A DNA stretch of 64,000 bases from Dromiciops gliroides (GCF_019393635.1 NC_057861.1:77445327-77509326), one strand, 5' to 3'. Numbered from the stretch's first letter, positions 49,410 through 61,433 are shown. Numbers and translations: made by a program. Notes: a model not told the origin generated them from the letters alone.

Positions 49410-49830
49410 AATGGTTAGACCAGTTTACAATTCCATCAACAATGCATCAGTGTACCTATTTTTCTACATTCCCTCTAGCATTTATAATTTTCCTTTGCAG
49501 TCCTGTTAGCCAATCTGATAGGTGTGAGGTGGTACCAATCTGATAGGTTAATTGTTTTAATTTGCATTTCTCTAAGCAATAGTAATTTAGAGCATTTATT
49601 CATTTTATTGATAGTTTTGATTTCTTCATCAGAAAACTGTTTATATCCTTTGACTATTTATCAGTTATGGAATGACTCAATTTTTATAGATTTGACAAAG
49701 TTCTATATATACTTAAGATGTGAGATGTTTATGTAAAAAACTATAGAATTTCACTCTAGTTTCCTGCTTTCCTTCTGATCTTGAATACACTGGTTTTATT
49801 TGTACAATACCTTTTAAACTTAATGTAATC

Positions 49831-49988
49831 GGGGCAGCTAGGTGGCGCAGTGGATAAAGCACCGGCCCTGGATTCAGGAATACCTGAGTTCAAATCTGGC
49901 CTCAGACACTTAATACTTACTAGCTGTGTGACCCTGGGCAAGTCACTTAACCCCAATTGCCTCACTAAAAAACAAAAAACAAAACAAA
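49831..49988 (+). repeat. CORE-SINE
   Basis: Sense; perfect 16-bp taaacttaatgtaatc duplicates (49815-49830, 49989-50004). Tail of aaaac units. Confidence 0.94.
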
Positions 49989-50708
49989 TAAACTTAATGT
50001 AATCAAAATTATTTATTTTATACCTCACAATACTCACTATCTCTTGTTTATTCATAAATTATTCACCTATCTATAAGTCTGATAAGTAATATGTTCCATG
50101 TTCTTCAAATTTTCATGTAATATCTCCCTTTATATCTAGATCATGTATCTATTTTGCCCTTATCTTGGTTAATGGTGTAGAATATTAGTTTATGCCCATT
50201 TTGTGCCAGACTGCTTTCTAGCTTTCCCAACAATTTTTAGGAAATAATAAATTCTTATCTCAAAAACTTAAATCTTTACACTTGTCAAACATAAGGTTAC
50301 CATAGTCACTTGCTGCTTTAAATTGTATGTCTACTCTGTTGCACTGATCTACCTTTCTATTTCTTAGCCAGTATTAGACAGTTTTGATAATTACTGCCTC
50401 ATAGTATAGTTTAAGATCTGGAACTGATAAAGCTCCTTCATTTATGTGGTTTTTTTTATTAGTTCCTTTGATATTCTTGACCTTTTGTTCTTCTGAATGA
50501 ATTTTGTTATTATTTTTTCTAGCTTGATAAAATAATTCTTTGTAGTTTGGTTGCTATGTAAATGAATAAGTAGATTAACTTAGGTAGAATTGTCATTTTA
50601 ATTATACATTGGCCCCTACCTACCCATGAATAATTAATATTTTTCCAATATTTAAATCTGACTTTATTCCTTCCTTCCTTCCTTTATCTATTTATTTGTT
50701 TGTTTATT

Positions 50709-50844
50709 TATGGGGCAATGAGGCTTAAGTGACTTGCCCAGGGTCACACAGCTAGTAAGTGTCAAGTGTCTGAGGCTGGATATGAACTCAGATCCTCCTG
50801 AATCCAGGCCCAGTGCTTTATCCACTGTGCCACCTAGCTGACCC
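50709..50844 (-). repeat. CORE-SINE
   Basis: Antisense, preceded by (TTCC)n and (TTTA)n tracts; in L1 ORF2. Confidence 0.88.
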
Positions 50845-50931
50845 ATCTGATTTTATTTGTATACAAAGTTTTAAAAAATTATTTTCTTCATATAGTTCTT
50901 GGGTTTGTTTTGTTTTATTTTAATTTATTTT

Positions 50932-51067
50932 TTGGTAGGGCAATGAGGGTTAAGCAACTTGCCCAGGGTCACACAGCTAGTAAATGTCAGGTGTCTGAGG
51001 TCACATTTGAACTCAGGTCCTCCCGAATCCAGGGCTGGTGCTTTATCCACTGTGCCACCTAGCTATC
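50932..51067 (-). repeat. CORE-SINE
   Basis: Antisense, 'ggtagggcaatgaggg' subtype, only about 90 bp from the previous copy in the same L1. Confidence 0.88.
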
Positions 51068-51537
51068 CTTATCTAGAGTTATTTTAAATGGAGTATCTCT
51101 ATCTCTTATAGGGTTTTGTTAATGATATATAGGAATGCCAATGACTTATGAGGGTTTACTTTATATTCTGCTATTTTGCTAAAATTATTCATTGTTTCAA
51201 CTAACTTTTTAGTTGAGTCTTTAGGATTTTTAAAGTATATCATTATATTATCTGCAAAAAAGAGATAGTTTTATTATCTCATTGCCCATTCTGATTCCTT
51301 CAATTTCTTTTTCTTCTCTTATTGCTATATCTAAGATTTCCAATACAATATTGAATAATGTTGGTGACAGGGGACATGCTTGTTTCACACTTGATCTTAC
51401 TGGAAAGGCTTCTAAGGAGTTATTTTAAGATAGCTTATCCCCATTACAAATAGTGCTTGCTGATGATGTTAGGTTAATGCTTCTCATGCATTTAAGGAAA
51501 AATTCATTTATACCTATACTTTTACATCTCATGTGTT

Positions 51538-51683
51538 TTTTTGTTTGTTTTGTTTTTTTTGGTGAAGCAATTGGGGTTAAGTGACTTGCCCAGGGTCACA
51601 CAGCTAGTAAGTGTTAAGTGTCTGAGGCTGGATTTGAACTCAGGTCCTCCTGAATCCAGGGCCAGTGCTTTATCCACTGTGCT
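51538..51683 (-). repeat. CORE-SINE, head replaced
   Basis: Antisense; the head stops at 'tatccactgtgct' and continues into unrelated 'ctgagcacatcc', so the first 15-20 bp are lost. The next 330 bp (51690-52015) are unassigned. Confidence 0.85.
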
Positions 51684-52016
51684 CTGAGCACATCCATCAT
51701 TACACAACCATATTTAGAAATAACTAGGTCTTTAAGATAAAATGAGAATTGTTTCTGTAGTCAGGTTACATGATTAATAAATAGTTCTTGATTTTCTTAC
51801 ATTTCATTTGCAGGTTAAATATTTTTAAACTGGGAAAATGTCAAAACATAATTTAATATATTTATTTATTCAGTGCTCTTTTTTGCACAAACACAGTCAC
51901 TACATTTCTGAATTGGAGTATGAATTTGAAGACTTTGAGTTTATTTAGATTGTTAAGCTTGAAAGAACTCACTAAATCATGTTTTAGGAGGAAATTTTTG
52001 TTACAAAAATGAATTT

Positions 52017-52163
52017 GGGGGCAGCTAGATGGCACAGTGGATAAAGCACCAGCCCTGGATTGAGGAGTACCTGAGTTCAAATCTGGCCTCAGACACTTGA
52101 CACTTGCTAGCTGTGTGACCCTGGGAAAGTCACTTAACCCTCATTGTCCCCCAAAAGAATAAA
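52017..52163 (+). repeat. CORE-SINE
   Basis: Sense; short interrupted tail (aaaagaataaaag). Confidence 0.9.
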
Positions 52164-52330
52164 AGAAATTGCTTTATCTTCATATTATCATTAAGATGTC
52201 AATTTCTTCTTTTAATTCAAAAGCCCTTCAAAGTACTTAGCATGAGGGGAGCTAACATGTTTCACAATGACATAAACAAGCCTGCCCTCTGCTCTCAGAT
52301 GTCTCAAATTTTTGTAAAAAGTTCCTTTTA

Positions 52331-52605
52331 GAGCATTCTAGTAGTACTGTACATGGAGCACTGGGTCTAGATGGCAGGAAGATTTGATACTTCCTGACAC
52401 TGGTCTTAGACACTTAATAGGCTGTGTGACTCTAGGCAAGTCATTGAAACTCAGGTTGTCTCATGTTCCTCAATTGTAAAATTGAGATAATGATAGCATT
52501 TACCTTGCAGGGGGTGTTATGAAGATCACATGATATAATAATTGTAAAAAGCACTAGTATCAGTGTCTGGCACATAGAAGGTACTATATAAATGCTTATT
52601 TCCTT
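52331..52605 (+). repeat. MIR, near full length
   Basis: 'catggagcactgggtctag', 'gtgactctaggcaagtcattgaa', 'aattgagataatgatagc', ending 'ggcacatagaaggtactatataaatgct'. Confidence 0.82.
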
Positions 52606-52730
52606 TCATAGGAAACTGTTTTGTATAAAGTTGATTAGTGTTGTAACAACCTGAAAAAGTGTATGTAATTCTTAATTTCATATTTTCTTTTTTTAAAATT
52701 TAATTTAATATTTTTTTCTCTCATATTTCT

Positions 52731-52890
52731 TTTTTTTTCTTTTTTTTTTTTCCTAGTGAGGCAATGGGGGTTAAGTGACTTGCCCAGGGTCACACAGCAA
52801 GTAAGTGTCAAGTGTCTGAGGTCAGATTTGAACTCAGGTACTCCTGACTCCAGGGCTGGTGCTCTATCCACTGTACCACCTAGCTGCCCC
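52731..52890 (-). repeat. CORE-SINE
   Basis: Antisense; tctctcatatttct duplicates (52717-52730, 52892-52905). Confidence 0.92.
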
Positions 52891-52916
52891 CTCTCTCATA
52901 TTTCTTAATACGAGTC

Positions 52917-53068
52917 TTTTTTTTTAATTAATAAAGTATTTTATTTTTTTTCCGTTACATGTAAAGATAGTTCTCAACTTTTGTTCATACAAGCTTTACA
53001 ATTTCAGATTTTTCTCCCTCCCTCCCCTCCCTCCCCCCTCCCCTAGACAGCAGTTAATCTGATATAGG

Positions 53069-53121
<53 letters not shown>

Positions 53122-53271
53122 TAATAACATTAATCCTATTTCTGCATTAGTCATGTTATAAGAGAAAAAATCAGAGCAATAATGAAAAACCTCAAAATAG
53201 AAAAAAACAACAGCATCAAAAACAAAAGAAATAGTATGGTTCATTCAGCATTTATACTCCGCAGTTCTTTT
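52917..53271 (-). repeat. Short L1 insertion (3'UTR only) with (TA)n
   Basis: A complete, severely 5'-truncated insertion: taatacgagtc / taatacaagtc duplicates at about 52906-52916 and 53272-53282. It contains a (TA)n tract at 53071-53110 followed by (CA)n. Confidence 0.88.
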
Positions 53272-53317
53272 TTAATACAAGTCTGTAAAGTATTCCAAAT
53301 TCCCCCAATTTTTTTTG

Positions 53318-53470
53318 TTTTTTGGGGTGATTTTTAGTGAGGCAACTGGGTTAAATGACTTTGCCCAAGGTCACACAGCTAGTAAGTGTCAAGTGTGAGG
53401 CTGGAATTAAATTCAGGTCTCCTGACTCCCGGGTCAATGCTCTCTATTCACTGTGCCACCCAGCTACCCC
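53318..53470 (-). repeat. CORE-SINE, diverged
   Basis: Antisense with several small differences ('actgggttaaatgactttgccc', 'agtgtgaggctgg'). Flanked by ccaaattccc on both sides. Confidence 0.82.
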
Positions 53471-53651
53471 CAAATTCCCAGAATTTTTAAGCTAGTTTAC
53501 ATATACCTGTGTAATACTGTTGGATGGTTCTATGGAAGGTATGCAATTTTTTCTGTTCTTTCCTCCCTTTTAGAAGGGGCAGGGTTGAATTTCATACAGC
53601 CTTGCCAGTTCTACCCTGCCCCTGTTTTCTTTTTCACAATGGAAGTCAGAG

Positions 53652-53807
53652 GGGGTCAGCTAGGTGGTGCAGTGGATAAAGCACTGGCCCTGGATTCAGG
53701 AGGACCTGAGTTCAAATGCAACCTCAGACACTGACCCTTACTAGTTGTGTGACCCTGGGCAAGTCACTTAATCCTCATTGCCCTGCTCCCCCCCCCCAAA
53801 AAAAAAT
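53652..53807 (+). repeat. CORE-SINE
   Basis: Sense, C-run plus A-run tail; gaagtcagag duplicates. The following 500 bp (53810-54310) contain no feature I recognise. Confidence 0.9.
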
Positions 53808-54313
53808 GAAGTCAGAGATCTTAACAGATTCAACCTATTATAACAATTAAATTATAATTAGCCTAGGGGCAATATAATGGCTGCCAGGTTCACAGGATTC
53901 CTTTTTCTGCTATTTTATGGAGTTTGTCAGACAAAAATCTGTTAATATAATAATAATAGCTCACAGCCTCCAGGTAGAAAAATCCTTAACATTCAGACAG
54001 AGGTTTCACACTCTCTTCTGATTTAGATTTTTTGTTATTTGCTGCTAACCCTGTCTTTTCACAATTTTGGACATAGAAAATATTTAGACAAAAGAAGCAA
54101 GGAGAGTATATTATAATATCTGTTACTGGATAAGCACAGGGAAGGAAAAATGGGAAAATAATAGATTCTGGATAATTTTACTTAAGTCTTTCAATAGCAT
54201 TATAACCAGTGGCATAAATTCTTTGATCCAAGATGCCAACAAAGGTTCAATGTCCCACCTCTATTTTTCTCTTTTTTGTAGTAGCCCAGCTCCCCTTTCA
54301 ATTTCTTTTTTTT

Positions 54314-54461
54314 GGGGGCAGCTAGGTGGCACAGTGGATAGAGCACTGGCCTGGATTCAGGAGGACCTGAGTTCAAATCCAGCCTCAGACCCTTGATACT
54401 TACTAGCTATGTCACCCAGGCAAGTCACTTAACTCCAATTGCCTCACAAAAAAACAAAACA
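54314..54461 (+). repeat. CORE-SINE
   Basis: Sense; caatttcttttttt duplicates (about 54300 and 54461). The next 400 bp up to the L1 5' end are unassigned. Confidence 0.9.
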
Positions 54462-55598
54462 ATTTCTTTTTTTGCCTGTTTCCCTTGTTCCACTGATTCT
54501 TTCCAATATGACTCAGTACATCCTAGATGGGTCTGGGGATGCCATCTCTCCCACTACTGCTGCTCAGCTGATGTAAACTCTGCTCCTTCTTATCAGTCTG
54601 CTCTTTTGAAGAGTCCCCCTAAAAAGTCTGTCCCCTTAAAGCTCCTGGGCATGACCCAAGTCCACCTTTCAACCCAGCAATGGCTATAGTCCAAATCATT
54701 TTCAGGGTAGAGAGAGAATGCCTGTTCCTTTAAATTACAAACTTCAGGATACCAGTCAGTTCTCAAACTCCTATTATACCTGCATTTTATCTTGTCTTCC
54801 ATTGAGTTCAGTCAGGGCAGAGTCCAATATAACTCTCATATACTATATAATTTTCATTTAAAATGTTAATTAGAGGGGGCAGAGCCAAGATGGTGGAGGA
54901 AAGGCAGTGACTTGCCTGAGCTCTCCCCAAGACCCCTCCAAATATCTTCAGATAATGCCATAAGACAATTCCTGGAGCAGCAGAACCCACAAGGACAGGG
55001 TTGACTACTTTTCCAGCCTAAGACAACTTAAAAGGTCAGCAGGAAAGGTCTGTTATATGGGGTGAGAGTGGAGCACAGTCCAGTGCAGTCCAGTGCAGTC
55101 CAGTGCAGGTAGCACCAGCACAGACCCAGCCCTTGCAAACCAGGAGCAGGCCTTAGAGCCTCTGAATCAGTAGCAGCAGCAACTGCTTCTGGGACTCTTA
55201 GCCCAAAGACAGTAAAGGGGTTGAACAATTGGCCAGAAGGAGATTACAGGGGTCTCTTTGCTAGCACTGAGGCAAAACTCTGTGGTTTTACCCTACTCCA
55301 ATACAGGTCAGTCTTGGGTGGCAGTCCCAGGGCTTGTAGCCACAGTGGAACAAGACTCTGTTCATGGTTCCAGGGCAGAAAAGCAGGCCTGTGGTTGCTT
55401 GTATACCAGAGCACAGGCCAGGAGAGTAGTAAGCATACCTCTCCTTAAATCATACCACCTTGGAAGAATTAAAAACTTACAAATTCCTGGAAATATCTTT
55501 GAAAATAGCTGCACAAACCCACTGAAGCTTGGGACAATGTGCCCTGCACCCTGGAAGCAGTGCCCCACTGCTAAAATGTTAAGAAATAGGCTGGGAAA

Positions 55599-56549
55599 AT
55601 GAGCAAACAGAAAAAAATTCTGACCATAGGAAATTTCTGTGGTGACAGGGAAGAACAAAATACACCCTCAGAAGAAGATAATAAAGTCAAAGCTCCTACA
55701 TCCAAAGCTTCCAAGAAAAATGTGAATTGGACTCAGGGCATAGAAGCACTCAGAAAGGACTTTGAAAATAAAGTAAGAGAGGTAGAGGAAAAAATGGAAA
55801 GAGAAATAAGAGTGATGAAAGACAATCATTTTAAAAAGCCACAGGAGACACAAAAAAATACTGAAGAAAATAACACCTTAAAAAACAGACTAAGCCAAAT
55901 GGTAAAAGAGGTACAAAAATTCTCTAAAGAAAATAACTCCTTAAAACTTAGGACTGAGCAAGTGGAAGCTAATGACTTTATGAGAAATCAAGAAACAATG
56001 ATGCAAAACCAAAAGAATGAAAAAATAGAAGACAGTGTGAAATATCTTATTGGAAAAACAACTGACATGAAAAATAGATCCAGGAGAGACAATATGAAAA
56101 TTATTTGACTACTTGAAAGCCATGATCAAAAACAAAAACCTACACATCATATTCCAAGAAATTGTCAGGGAAAATTGCCCTGATATTCTAGAACCAGAAG
56201 GTAAAATAGAAATTGAAAGAATCCACTGATCACCTCCTGAAAGAGATCACAAAATGAAAACTCCCAGGAATATTATAGCCAAATTCCAGAGCTCTCAGGT
56301 CAAGGAGAAAATATTGCAAGCGGTCAGAAAGAAATAATTCAAGTATTGGGGAGCCATAGTCATGATAACACAAGATTTAGCAGCTTCTACATCAAAGGAT
56401 TGGAGGGCTTGGAATATGATATTCCAGAGGGCAAAGGAACTGGGATTACAACCAAGAATCACCTACCTAGCAAAACTGAGTATAATCCTTCAGGAGAAAA
56501 AAAATGGGAATTCAATGAAAGAGAGGACGTTCAGGCATTTTTGCACTAG
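55599..56549 (+). pseudogene. L1 ORF1 (RNA-binding protein), broken
   Basis: 169 codons open from the ATG at 55599: MSKQKKILTIGNFCGDREEQ, then a long coiled coil rich in Glu, Lys and Asn (residues about 45-130). After frame breaks near 56110-56340 the C-terminal domain continues: LGLQPRITYLAKLSIIL and GNSMKERTFRHF, in two different frames. ORF1p is the trimeric RNA chaperone of L1; this copy is inactive. Confidence 0.85.
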
Positions 56550-56553
56550 AATG

Positions 56554-56702
56554 TTTTTTTGTTTGTTTTTTGCAGGGCAATGGAGTTTAAGTGACTTGCC
56601 CGGGGTCACACAGCTAGTGTCAAGTGTCTAAAGCCGGCTTTGAACTCAGGTCCTCCTGAATCCAGGGCCAGTGCTTTATCCACTGCACCACCTAGCTGCC
56701 CC
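56554..56702 (-). repeat. CORE-SINE at end of L1 ORF1
   Basis: Antisense copy just past the ORF1 stop. Confidence 0.9.
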
Positions 56703-56944
56703 TACCATTTACATTCTTACATGGGAAGATTATACTTGTAACTCATAAGAACTTTCTCATTATTAGGGCAGCGGGATGGAGGATATTTAGACAGAGGGCA
56801 CAGGTGTGAGTTGAATATGAAGGGCTAATATCTTTAAAAAATAAAATTAATGGGGTGAGAGAGAAATGCACTGGGAGAAAGGGAAAGGGAGAAGTGGAAT
56901 GGGGCAAAGTATTTCACATAAAAGAAGCAAGATAAAGCTCATAC

Positions 56945-57090
56945 GGGGGCAGCTAGGTGGCGCAGCGGATAGAGCACTGGCCCTGGAGTCAGGAGTACCC
57001 AAGTTCAAATCCGGCCTCAGACACTTAACACCTACTAGCTGTGTGACCCTGGGCAAGTCACTTAACCCCAATTGCCTCACTAAAAAAAAA
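56945..57090 (+). repeat. CORE-SINE in L1 inter-ORF region
   Basis: Sense, nearly consensus; perfect agataaagctcatac duplicates (56930-56944, about 57091-57105). Confidence 0.94.
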
Positions 57091-58295
57091 AAGATAAAGC
57101 TCATACAGTGGAGGGGAAGATGGGGGTGGTGCCAGCGAGTGAGTGAACCTCACTCTCATCAGAATTGGTTCAAAGAGAGAAGAATAACATTCACACCCAA
57201 TTGGGTATAGAAATCTATCTTACCCCGCAGGAAAGCAGGAAGGGAAGAAGATAAGGGGGGGGGTGATAGAAAGAAGGGCAGATTGATAGGGGGCAGTCAG
57301 AAGCAAAACACTTTTGAAGAGGGATAGGGTGAAAGGAGATAGAGAAGAGAGTAAATGTCATGGGGAGGGAATAGAATAGAGGGAAATACAGTTAGCAATA
57401 GTAACTGAAAAAAGTTTTTGAAGCAAGTTTGTCTGATAAACACCTCATTTCCCAAACATATAGAGAACTGAGTCAGATTTATTAAAATAAGAGTCATTCT
57501 CCAATTGATAAATGATCAAAAGATATGAAAAACTTTCAGATGAAATAATTAAAGCTATCTATAGTCATATAAAGTGTTCTCACTTGATTAGAAAGATGCA
57601 ATTCTGGAGTACTACCTCATACCTATTGGATTGGATAATAGGATAGCAGAGGAAAATGATAAATGTTGTAAGGGATATGGGAAGAATAAGACATTAATGC
57701 ATTGTTGGTGGAGTTGTAAACTGATTCAGGCATTCTGTAGAGCAATTTGGAACTATGGTCAAAGGTCTTGACCTAGTAACACCACTACTAAATCAGTATC
57801 CAAAAAGAGATAAAAAACCAAAAAGTTAAAGGACCTATATGTACAAAAAATATTTATGGCAACTCTTTTCTGGTGCAAAGAATTCAAAATTGAGGGAATG
57901 CCCATTGATTTGGGAATAACTGAACAAATTGTGGGATGTGATTATGATGGAACTAAGTCTTGTGCTATAAGAAATGCTCTCAGGAAAACCTGAAAAGACT
58001 TATATGAGCTGATGCAAAGTGAAATGTACTGGGTACAAAGTAACAGCAATATTGTAAAATGATCAGCTGTGAATGACTTTGCTATTCTCAGCAATACAAT
58101 GATCCAAGACAACTCTGATGGACTTATGATGAAAAATGTGATCCATCTACAGAACTGATAGTGTCTGAATACAGATTGTAGCATTTTTTTTTAGTTTATT
58201 TTAGTTTTTATTGTCTGTTTTCTTTCACAGCCTGACTAATATGGAAATGTTTTGTATGGCTACACACATATAACTTATATTGATCAGCTTTCTTT

Positions 58296-58615
58296 CTTTC
58301 TTTTTTGTTGTGGGGCAGTTGGGGTTAAATGACTTGCCCAGGGTCACACAGAAAGTAAGTGTCAAGTGTCTGAAGCTAGATTTGAACTCAGGTCTTCCTG
58401 AATCCAGGGCCGGTGCTTTATCCACTGTGCCACCTAACTGCCCCCTAATGGCTTTCTTTCTTTCTTTCTTTCTTTTTTTTTTAGTGAGGCAATGGGGTTT
58501 AAGTGACTTGCCCAGGGTCACACAGCTAGTAAGTGTCTGAGGCTGGGTTTGAACTCAGGTCCTCCTGAATCCAAGGCTAGTGCCTTATCCATTGCGCCAC
58601 CTAGCTGCGCCCCCC
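58296..58615 (-). repeat. Two antisense CORE-SINEs in tandem
   Basis: Copies at about 58301-58444 and 58472-58613 separated by 'taatggctttctttctttc'. The target gctttctttctttc is repeated before the first and between the two. They sit where the sense L1 3'UTR is split. Confidence 0.88.
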
Positions 58616-58656
58616 TTTTTTTTTAACATTTGTTTTTCTAAGATTTCTAGTTTCAA

Positions 58657-58956
58657 TTTTTTTTTTTTTTGCAGGGCAATGGGGGTTAAGTGACTTGCCC
58701 AGGGTCACACAGCTAGTAAGTGTCAAGTGTCTGAGGCTGGATTTGAACTCAGGTACTCCTGAATCCAGGGCCAGTGCTCTATCCACTGTACCACCTAGCT
58801 GCCCCATTTTTTTTTTTTTTAGTGAGGCAACTGGGGTTAAGTGACTTGCCCAGGGTCACACAGCTAGTAAGTGTTAAGTGTTTGACGCCAGATTTGAACT
58901 CAGGTACTCCTGACTCCAGGGCTGGTGCTCTATCTACTGTGCCACCTAGCCGCCCC
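58657..58956 (-). repeat. Two antisense CORE-SINEs, back to back
   Basis: Copies at about 58657-58804 and 58806-58956 joined with no spacer except a T-run. A single duplicate pair, ctagtttcaa (58648 and 58957), encloses both. Confidence 0.9.
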
Positions 58957-59529
58957 CTAGTTTCAAATTTTTTTTTCCCTCCCTCCCCAAGACAGCAAGT
59001 AATCTGATATAGGTTATATATGTAATAACATTAAACATAATTCTGCATTAGTCATGTTATAAGAGAAGAATCAGAGCAAAAAGCAAAAACCTCAAAAAAG
59101 AAAAACAACAGCACCAAAAACAAAAGAAATAGTATGGTTCAACCTGCATCCATATTCCACAGTTATTTTTTTTTCTGGATTTGAACAGCATTTTCCATCA
59201 TGAGTCCTTTGGAACTATCTTGTATTGCTGAGAAGAATCTAGTCTATCACAGTTGATCAACACATAATGTTCACGATACTGTGTACAATGTTCTCTTGGT
59301 TCTGCTCATCTCACTCATCATCAGTTCATGCACATCTTTCCAGGTTTCTCTAAAATCTGCCTGCTCATCCTTTCTTTCTTTTTTTTTTTCCTGATAAAAG
59401 TATTTTATTTTTTTCCAGTTACATGTAAAGATAGTTCTCAACATTTGTTTATACAAACTTTCCAATTTCAGGTTTTTCTCCTCCCCTCCCCTCCCTCCCC
59501 CCTCCCCCAGACAGCAGGTAATCTGATAT

Positions 59530-59568
<39 letters not shown>

Positions 59569-59972
59569 AAACATTTTTCTGCATTAGTCATGTTATAAGA
59601 GAAAAATCAGAGCAATGAGGAAAAACCTCAAAATAGAAAAACAACAGCACCAAAAACAAAAGAAATAGTATGCTTCAATCAGCATCTATTTTCCACAGTT
59701 CTTTTTTTTTTTTCCTGGATTTGGAGATCCTCCTCCATCATGAGTCCCCTGGAACTCTTCTGTACCATTGCATTGGTGAGAAGAATGCAGTCCATCACAG
59801 TAGATCAACACACAATGTTGATGATACTGTGTACAATGTTCTTCTGGTTCTGCTCATTTCACTCATCATCATCCCATGCAAGACCCTCCAGGTTTCTCTG
59901 AACTCCTCCTGCTCATGGTTTCTTACAGCACAATAGTATTCCATTACATTCATATACCACAACTTGTTTTTG

Positions 59973-60126
59973 TTTTGTTTTTTTTTTTATAGTGAGGCAG
60001 TTGGGGTTAAGTGACTTGCCCTGGGTCACACAGCTGGTAAGTGTTAAGTGTCTGAGGCCAGATTTGAACCCAGCTACTCCTGACTCCAGGGCCAGTGCTC
60101 TATCCACTGCACCACCTAGCTGCCCC
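59973..60126 (-). repeat. CORE-SINE in L1
   Basis: Antisense; flanked by 'ccacaacttgtt' and 'ccacaagttgtt'. Confidence 0.9.
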
Positions 60127-60952
60127 GGACCACAAGTTGTTTAGCCATTCCCCAAATAATGGGCAGTTCCTCACTTTCCAATTCCATGCTACCACAAAAA
60201 CAGCAGCTATAAATATTTTTGTACATGTGGTTCCTTTACCCTTTTTTATTATTTCTTTGGGAAAAAGACCCAATAGTGGTATTGCTTGGTCAAGGCATAT
60301 GCATAGCTTTGTAGCCCCTTGGGCATAATTCCCAATTGCTCCAGAATGTTTGGATCAGTTCACAGCTCCACCAACAATGCATCAGTGTTTCAATTTTTCC
60401 ACAGTTTCTCCAACATTTATTATTTTCCTTTTTTGTCATATTATAGCTTGCTTTCTTAAGGGAGGGGGAGGAAGGAATAGAATTTGGAGCCAAATGTTTT
60501 TTAAATGGACGTTAAAATTGTTTTTACATGTAATTGGGGAAAAATAAAATTCTAACTAAATGATAAAAGAAGAAAAAAAGAAATTATTAATTAGATTGAA
60601 AATTTCTCATAGCAATAGATATGCTAAGTAATGTGACAAGTGGTGGGGTTTAGGTGTATACTCTGGGGTTCTACAAAAGAAATAACATCCTACACCTGAC
60701 TTGTTTTCCTGATTTCTGCAGCCTAGAGAAAAATAGGCTGTCACTTATTTACTGTTAAGTAATTAAACCTCATATATAAGTAGACCACCATATGGCATTA
60801 CCCTCAAACCATCAGCAAAATAATTATGTCAAAGAGTGTTCAATGTATATGTCCAAACTCTCTGAAAGGCTGATGTATCTCCACTGCTTACTAGAGCATA
60901 GCCTATACATCTTACACTACTCTTTCTCTCTGACCACATCAAGTTCATAGTG

Positions 60953-61433
60953 TGTGAGAAATGGGTAGTTGTCCCCTCTCAATGTGGATATAACAAGTCA
61001 GTCATACTCCCCTGACCTGTTTGTAGGACAAAGGTCTCAGATCCCCTCCTCCCTCTCAGGTTAGCAAGGTCACATGGTTCAAGGAGCCCTGGTCTCAATT
61101 AGGTCCTCTCCAGAGTTCTGTCCATATAAGGAAGTATAAGGTCCACTCCTGAGTTATGCCCATACAAGGAAGAGGGGTGGGAATACTGCGTTCCGATTAG
61201 CTAGTTTTTGCGTGTAGATTGTAACCCTTGAGTAATCGGACCAATGATGAAAAAGGGGAGGGCCCATTTGCGCTAGGGTCTAGGGTATAAAACAGGGCCT
61301 GCGCCCCTTTTTTTTGCACCCATTTAGCTGCACACTAGGGTCCCTCTTCGAGAGAAGGAAATAAAAGAGCTTTTGTCACTTCGCTGCTGAGTTCCTGAGA
61401 ATTATTGAGAAGAGGACGAATTTTTCCCTCACA
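60953..61433 (+). mobile_element. Solo LTR, class I ERV (same family, plus orientation)
   Basis: TGTGAG to CTCACA, 481 bp, perfect 5-bp TAGTG duplicates (60948-60952, 61434-61438). It shows a TATA box (TATAAAA, 61286-61292) and a poly(A) signal (AATAAA, 61360-61365), so U3, R and U5 can be placed. No internal retroviral sequence is attached. Confidence 0.92.

Larger units (their letters stand above)
48735..51520 (-). repeat. L1, ORF2 C-terminal half and 3'UTR, antisense
   Basis: Minus strand holds the ORF2 C terminus (MYKNIFSSSF, then GGKELEIEEIHINWEMVEQVMVYNGNGILLYYKK near 49100-48994) and continues into the RT region near 51300 ('cccattacaaatagtgcttgctgatg'). Four SINEs are nested inside. 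Inactive. Confidence 0.82.
58616..60445 (-). repeat. Antisense L1 3' copies (two, stacked) inserted in the sense L1
   Basis: A first 3'UTR starts near 58616 and runs to about 59375. A second complete 3' end starts at about 59376 ('ctgataaaagtatttta') and continues to the ORF2 C-terminal region near 60445 (minus strand KCWRNCGKIETLMHCWWSCELIQ, 60430-60360). Both contain the same 3'UTR, so they are two elements or a duplication. Confidence 0.75.
54873..60577 (+). repeat. Sense L1 with 5' end and ORF1 but most of ORF2 missing, split by nested insertions
   Basis: The 5' end 'gagggggcagagccaagatgg' is the L1 promoter start. The 5'UTR holds three 10-bp repeats (cagtccagtg, about 55076-55107). ORF1 follows from 55599, then an inter-ORF region to about 57405. 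There the sequence jumps to the ORF2 C-terminal part ('cattgttggtggagttgtaaactga', 57696) and the 3'UTR, broken at about 58280 and resuming at about 60445 to the tail near 60577. Roughly 3 kb of ORF2, including endonuclease and RT, is absent, so it could never have copied itself. Confidence 0.85.

Noticed and set aside
53810-54310. Search for a host exon between SINEs
   Set aside because: Only short frames and no splice-flanked conserved peptide were found.
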